From contig CABIZD010000010.1 of NCBI GenBank assembly GCA_902363125.1, positions 17,963-81,962 on the forward strand: a DNA stretch of 64,000 nt, in the 5' to 3' direction. Of the stretch, positions 61,324 to 64,000 are shown piece after piece. The stretch comes from Coriobacteriaceae bacterium (lineage in GTDB: Bacteria > Actinomycetota > Coriobacteriia > Coriobacteriales > Coriobacteriaceae). The notes under the pieces were generated by a model. It worked only from the letters and a program-made list of their open reading frames with translations. It was not told the origin of the DNA and did not search any database. Made by a program: the position numbers and the translations under genes. The stretch's first letter is position 1. Each line of letters begins with the position of its first letter.

Positions 61324-61461
61324 ATGAAGTGGAGTGGGAAGGATAAACTGGACTTTCTTTTAAGGATCCTCAAGCGTATTGCCGCTCGTATTCCACTGGA
61401 GACATGTAGCCCAGGGTGGAATGCATGCGCACCCTATTGTAATAGAGCTCTATGTACTTGA
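61324..61461 (+). pseudogene. Start of a fourth cluster gene cut off by an IS element
   Basis: AAAGGAGG (7 nt before) and ATG-AAG form a first-class translation start 81 bp after the SPFH gene. From 61330 the sequence is the inverted end of the IS3-family element, so only one or two native codons remain; the frame then runs through IS sequence to a stop at 61459. What the gene encoded cannot be read. Confidence 0.65.
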
Positions 61462-62272
61462 AGATGTCCTGCTTGGCCTCGTCCCTCGTCCCATAGCTCC
61501 TCTCTTTCACCAATTCCCTTTTCAGCGTCTTGAAGAACGACTCGGCCACCGCGTTGTCCAGCGGCGTGCCGGGCCTTGATACCGACTGGACTATGCCATG
61601 CGAGTCCAGACACCGCCGGAAGGAACGGGAGGTGTACTGCGCGCCCCGATCGTCATGGAAGACGAGGCTGCCGTCATCTGGCGGACCCTCCCTGCCGACC
61701 GCCTGCTCCATCGCGTCGATCGCGACCTTCTCGGTGATGCGCTCGGACATTGACCAGCCCACGACCTTGCGGGAGAAGGCGTCTATCACGGCTGCGAGAT
61801 AGAGCCACCCTTCTCTTGTGGGTATGTAGGTGATGTCGCCCACCCAAAGCCTGTTGCGCTCGCCCACGGTGAAAGCGCGCTCTACCAGGTTCAACCGAGG
61901 GTCTCCCGGCTCGACCTTCTTCTGGATGCGGTGTTTTCGGGTCGCGCCCTTTCCGGCAAGTCCGAGCTTCTGCATGATGCGGAGCACGCGCTTCTCGCTC
62001 ACGACGATGCCGCTTTTTCGCAGTTCGCGGTTGATGCGCCGGTAGCCGTAACGGCCCTTGTGCCGCTCGAAGGCCTCGACGACGAAACCTTCGATCGCCT
62101 CCCGCTCTATCTGGGCGTCGGACTTCTTCCGGCCGAGATACTCGTAGAAACCGGATTTCGAGACTTTCATCAGCCCGCATGCCTTCTTGATGGGGCCGAT
62201 CTCGCCCCTATGCTCTTTGAGGAACTCGAACCTCACGCATGGTCTTGACTCAAGAAGGCCCGGAAATTTTTT
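61370..62272 (-). CDS. IS3-family transposase OrfB (element 1)
   Basis: About 300 residues from the frameshift (KKFPGLLESRPCVRFEF...). HTH_21 region (GRYGYRRINRELRK) and an integrase core with the DDE residues in VGDITYIPT, FHDDRGAQYTS and NAVAESFFKTLKRE. Probably translated only as the OrfAB fusion. The stop is 40 bp inside the IS left end. Confidence 0.9.
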   Translation of the reverse strand, partial: KKFPGLLESRPCVRFEFLKEHRGEIGPIKKACGLMKVSKSGFYEYLGRKKSDAQIEREAIEGFVVEAFERHKGRYGYRRINRELRKSGIVVSEKRVLRIMQKLGLAGKGATRKHRIQKKVEPGDPRLNLVERAFTVGERNRLWVGDITYIPTREGWLYLAAVIDAFSRKVVGWSMSERITEKVAIDAMEQAVGREGPPDDGSLVFHDDRGAQYTSRSFRRCLDSHGIVQSVSRPGTPLDNAVAESFFKTLKRELVKERSYGTRDEAKQDIFKYIELYYNRVRMHSTLGYMSPVEYERQYA

Positions 62273-62532
62273 AGTATCTCGTTCTCGCGCTCGAGCTCCT
62301 CGACCTTCTTCTTGAGCTTCACGATCTCGTAGTCCTTGTTGATCTTCGGGGAGCCGTTTCCGGGGAACGCGCCGTCTCCCATCTCCTCGTATTCGCGGGC
62401 CCATCTTCTCAGCGTCGAATCCTTTATGCCGAGTTCCTCCGATAGGCCTTTGACCGTCATTTCCCCGGACAGGACCACCTTTGCCGCCGAGACCTTGAAC
62501 TGCCTGTCGTATCGCTTTCTTCTTTGGGCCAT
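62233..62532 (-). CDS. IS3-family transposase OrfA (element 1)
   Basis: 99 residues. Helix-turn-helix (KGLSEELGIKDSTLRRWARE) and a C-terminal leucine-zipper stretch (IVKLKKKVEELERENEILKN). The run A AAA AAT at 62266-62272 (minus strand) near the end fits a -1 slip site that joins it to OrfB. Confidence 0.9.
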   Translation of the reverse strand: MAQRRKRYDRQFKVSAAKVVLSGEMTVKGLSEELGIKDSTLRRWAREYEEMGDGAFPGNGSPKINKDYEIVKLKKKVEELERENEILKNFRAFLSQDHA

Positions 62533-62550
62533 CTTGAACACCTTTCGCTC

Positions 62551-63495
62551 TTAACTAGGTGTCCAATTCATCATACCCACTCCATACGCCGCAAGGGCCC
62601 GGTTCCGGAACTCCTCCGGCGTCAGGCCCTTCAATTTTACCTGCCTGCGCCGCGTGTTCCAATGGGCTATGTACTCCTCCAGGTCGCGCTTGAAGTCCTC
62701 GAAGCTGCCCCACTCCCTGCCGCGGTAGAACTCGTCCTTCACGTGGCCGAAGAGCTGCTCGGTGGCGGCGTTGTCGATGCAGTTCCCCTTGCGCGACATG
62801 CTCTGGGTGATGCCCGCCCCCTCCAGCCTGGAGGTGTAGGACTCGTGCTGGTACTGCCAGCCCATGTCCGAGTGCATGGTCGGCGCCGCCCCGCCGGGCA
62901 GGGCCTCGAGGAGCCGGTCGAGCATCCTGTGCTGCTGGGCGAGGTCCGGCGAGGTCGATATGTCGCTCGCCACGATCTCCTTCGTGCAGAAGTCGAGCAC
63001 CGGGGCCCAGTAGGCCTTGGCGCCGGCGACCTTGAACTCGGTGACGTCGGTGCCGAGCTTCTGCCACGGCCCCTCGGCGCCGAAGTCCCTCGCGATGACG
63101 TTCTCGAACGTGCTCCCCACGAGCCCCCTGTAGGAGCTGTACCGGCGGCGGGAGCCCCGGCGGCGTATCCCGCACCGGATGCCCATCTCGCGCATCATCT
63201 TGAGCACGGTCTTGTCGGCCACGACCGCGCCCAGCTCGGCACGCAGGCACATGGCTATCTGCCGGTGCCCGCAGCCGTTGGCGGTGCGCGAGAATATCTC
63301 GGCCGCGGCGTCGCGCAGTTCGGGCCTGGTCGGCCTCCGCGGGTGCGCCAGCGCGTAGTAGTAGGTCGACCTCCTGAGCCCCGAGCACTCCAGCAGGTGG
63401 CGCAGGGAGTGCCCCTCCGCCCTCAGCGCCCTCACCGCCTCGGCCGCCGCCCTGGTCAGAGCCCGTCCCGCTCGACCAGGGCGCGCAATTTTTTT
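62551..63495 (-). CDS. IS3-family transposase OrfB (element 2), altered C-terminus
   Basis: About 314 residues from the slip site (KKIARPGRAGRALTRAAAEA). HTH_21 part (NGCGHRQIAMCLRAELG) and integrase core with DDE in GTDVTEFKV, HSDMGWQYQHES and NAATEQLFGHVKDE. The native end is near RNRALAA; the last residues (YGVGMMNWTPS) come from the terminal repeat of element 1. Probably expressed as a fusion with OrfA. Confidence 0.85.
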   Translation of the reverse strand, partial: KKIARPGRAGRALTRAAAEAVRALRAEGHSLRHLLECSGLRRSTYYYALAHPRRPTRPELRDAAAEIFSRTANGCGHRQIAMCLRAELGAVVADKTVLKMMREMGIRCGIRRRGSRRRYSSYRGLVGSTFENVIARDFGAEGPWQKLGTDVTEFKVAGAKAYWAPVLDFCTKEIVASDISTSPDLAQQHRMLDRLLEALPGGAAPTMHSDMGWQYQHESYTSRLEGAGITQSMSRKGNCIDNAATEQLFGHVKDEFYRGREWGSFEDFKRDLEEYIAHWNTRRRQVKLKGLTPEEFRNRALAAYGVGMMNWTPS

Positions 63496-63999
63496 AGGTA
63501 GGCGACCTCGGCCTCGAGCCTGCGGCAGCGCTCCTCGAGCTCCTGCTCGCGGGTGCGGGCCCGGGGCTTCGACCTCGACCCCCTCGGCCTGCCCTTCGGT
63601 CCGGGCCGCAGCGCCTCGGCGCCGCCCTCGCGGTAGAGCCTGCACCAGCGCTCCAGCGGGGACTTCGACCTGATCCCGAACTCGGCCATGGCGTCGGTCT
63701 TCGCCATCCCGCCGTCGACCACGGCCGACGCCGCGGCGACCCTCTGCTCGAATGTGTACCTGGATTGTTTCCCGCCCATGGACAGCAGCGCCTCGCTTCC
63801 GAACGCCCGGTATACCCACTGCCATTCTCTCACGGTCTCGCGGGGGACGGACAGGGCCTCGGCCGCCGGCTTGCAGCCGACGCCGGCGTCGAAGAGCTCG
63901 ACGGCCCGCCTCCTGGACTCCAGGTCGTGCTTCACCCTGAGGTCTATACTCATGGAAAACCTCCCATTTCCCGATGTCCAAGAAATGGGAGGCAGTTCA
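62585..63999 (-). mobile_element. IS3-family insertion sequence 2, left end missing
   Basis: The right end reads TGAACTGCCTCCC inward from 63999, a typical IS3 terminus. No matching left terminus is found: the 3' end of its orfB runs straight into the inverted end of element 1 at 62584. Element 1 therefore seems to have inserted in, or recombined with, the tail of this element. Confidence 0.65.
63456..63953 (-). CDS. IS3-family transposase OrfA (element 2)
   Basis: 165 residues. Two helix-turn-helix segments (AAEALSVPRETVREWQWVYR and KTDAMAEFGIRSKSPLERWC) and a C-terminal coiled coil (REQELEERCRRLEAEVAYLK). The A7 run at 63489-63495 fits a -1 slip into OrfB. Confidence 0.9.
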   Translation of the reverse strand: MSIDLRVKHDLESRRRAVELFDAGVGCKPAAEALSVPRETVREWQWVYRAFGSEALLSMGGKQSRYTFEQRVAAASAVVDGGMAKTDAMAEFGIRSKSPLERWCRLYREGGAEALRPGPKGRPRGSRSKPRARTREQELEERCRRLEAEVAYLKKLRALVERDGL

Positions 64000-64000
64000 C

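Larger units (their letters stand above)
61330..62584 (-). mobile_element. IS3-family insertion sequence 1
   Basis: About 1255 bp. Imperfect terminal inverted repeats start TGGAGTGGG at 61330 and, inverted, at 62584; over the first 35 bp about 24 positions agree. Two overlapping frames orfA and orfB with an A6 slip site. No clear target duplication, since the right side joins another IS. Confidence 0.75.

Overview
The window reads as chromosome of a high-GC anaerobic gut actinomycete of the Coriobacteriia, most like Collinsella. This is an inference from gene content: a pstP/SEDS-PBP/pknB block, a dnaK-grpE-dnaJ-hspR operon, mannose-type PTS, [NiFe]-hydrogenase maturation genes, a DUF5692 protein and many oxygen-sensitive Fe-S proteins. 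No marker gene for species assignment is present.

Layout. 1-6.9 kb: PP2C phosphatase, a fused SEDS-transpeptidase and a PASTA kinase (cell-wall growth and its phospho-control), ending in a strong terminator. 6.9-10.9 kb: tRNA-Arg(CCT) with a duplicated 3' end, then the mannose PTS operon manX-manY-manZ-manO on the minus strand. 10.9-16.3 kb: hypA, a large flavin/Fe-S oxidoreductase, a divergent TetR regulator with palindromic operators, and a DUF5692 membrane protein. 16.4-19.9 kb: a membrane-anchored orphan, a DUF4143 ATPase of foreign look, and a tRNA-Ser-like fragment. 19.9-25.9 kb: clpB, then a repeat-rich island with a duplicated membrane-protein gene. 25.9-33.1 kb: aconitase-family hydratase and the dnaK operon; clpB and dnaK share a 25-bp upstream palindrome that is a candidate HspR site. 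33.6-38 kb: a small ferredoxin and the nadA-nadB-nadC-niaR operon with an almost textbook operator over its promoter. 38-42.3 kb: an AgrA/AgrC-like two-component system, a UDG-like orphan, thioredoxin and nikR. 42.4-47.4 kb: hypF-hypC-hypD-hypE. 47.5-52.6 kb: HAD phosphatase, a lipoprotein, EIIA(Glc), a Fic AMPylase-family protein and pyrE. 52.6-55.8 kb: MgtA behind a leader peptide and a long RNA helix. 56-57.5 kb: a frameshifted LuxR-type membrane regulator. 57.9-61.3 kb: a zinc-ribbon/SPFH cluster related to Bacillus ydjGHI. From 61.3 kb two IS3-family elements end the window; the first cuts off the fourth gene of the cluster just after its start codon.

The most striking unexplained signal is in the spaces between genes. 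At least seven families of short palindromic repeats are scattered here, several in alternating inverted arrays. Two families sit directly behind stop codons of unrelated minus-strand genes: a ~68-bp hairpin (three copies behind manO, niaR and the LuxR gene) and a larger compound structure (three full copies behind hspR, a lipoprotein gene and pyrE) whose stems differ in sequence but keep pairing. Two accessory genes (the membrane-protein paralog and fic) are each bracketed by direct repeats of such hairpins, which suggests that the repeats move or recombine together with cargo.
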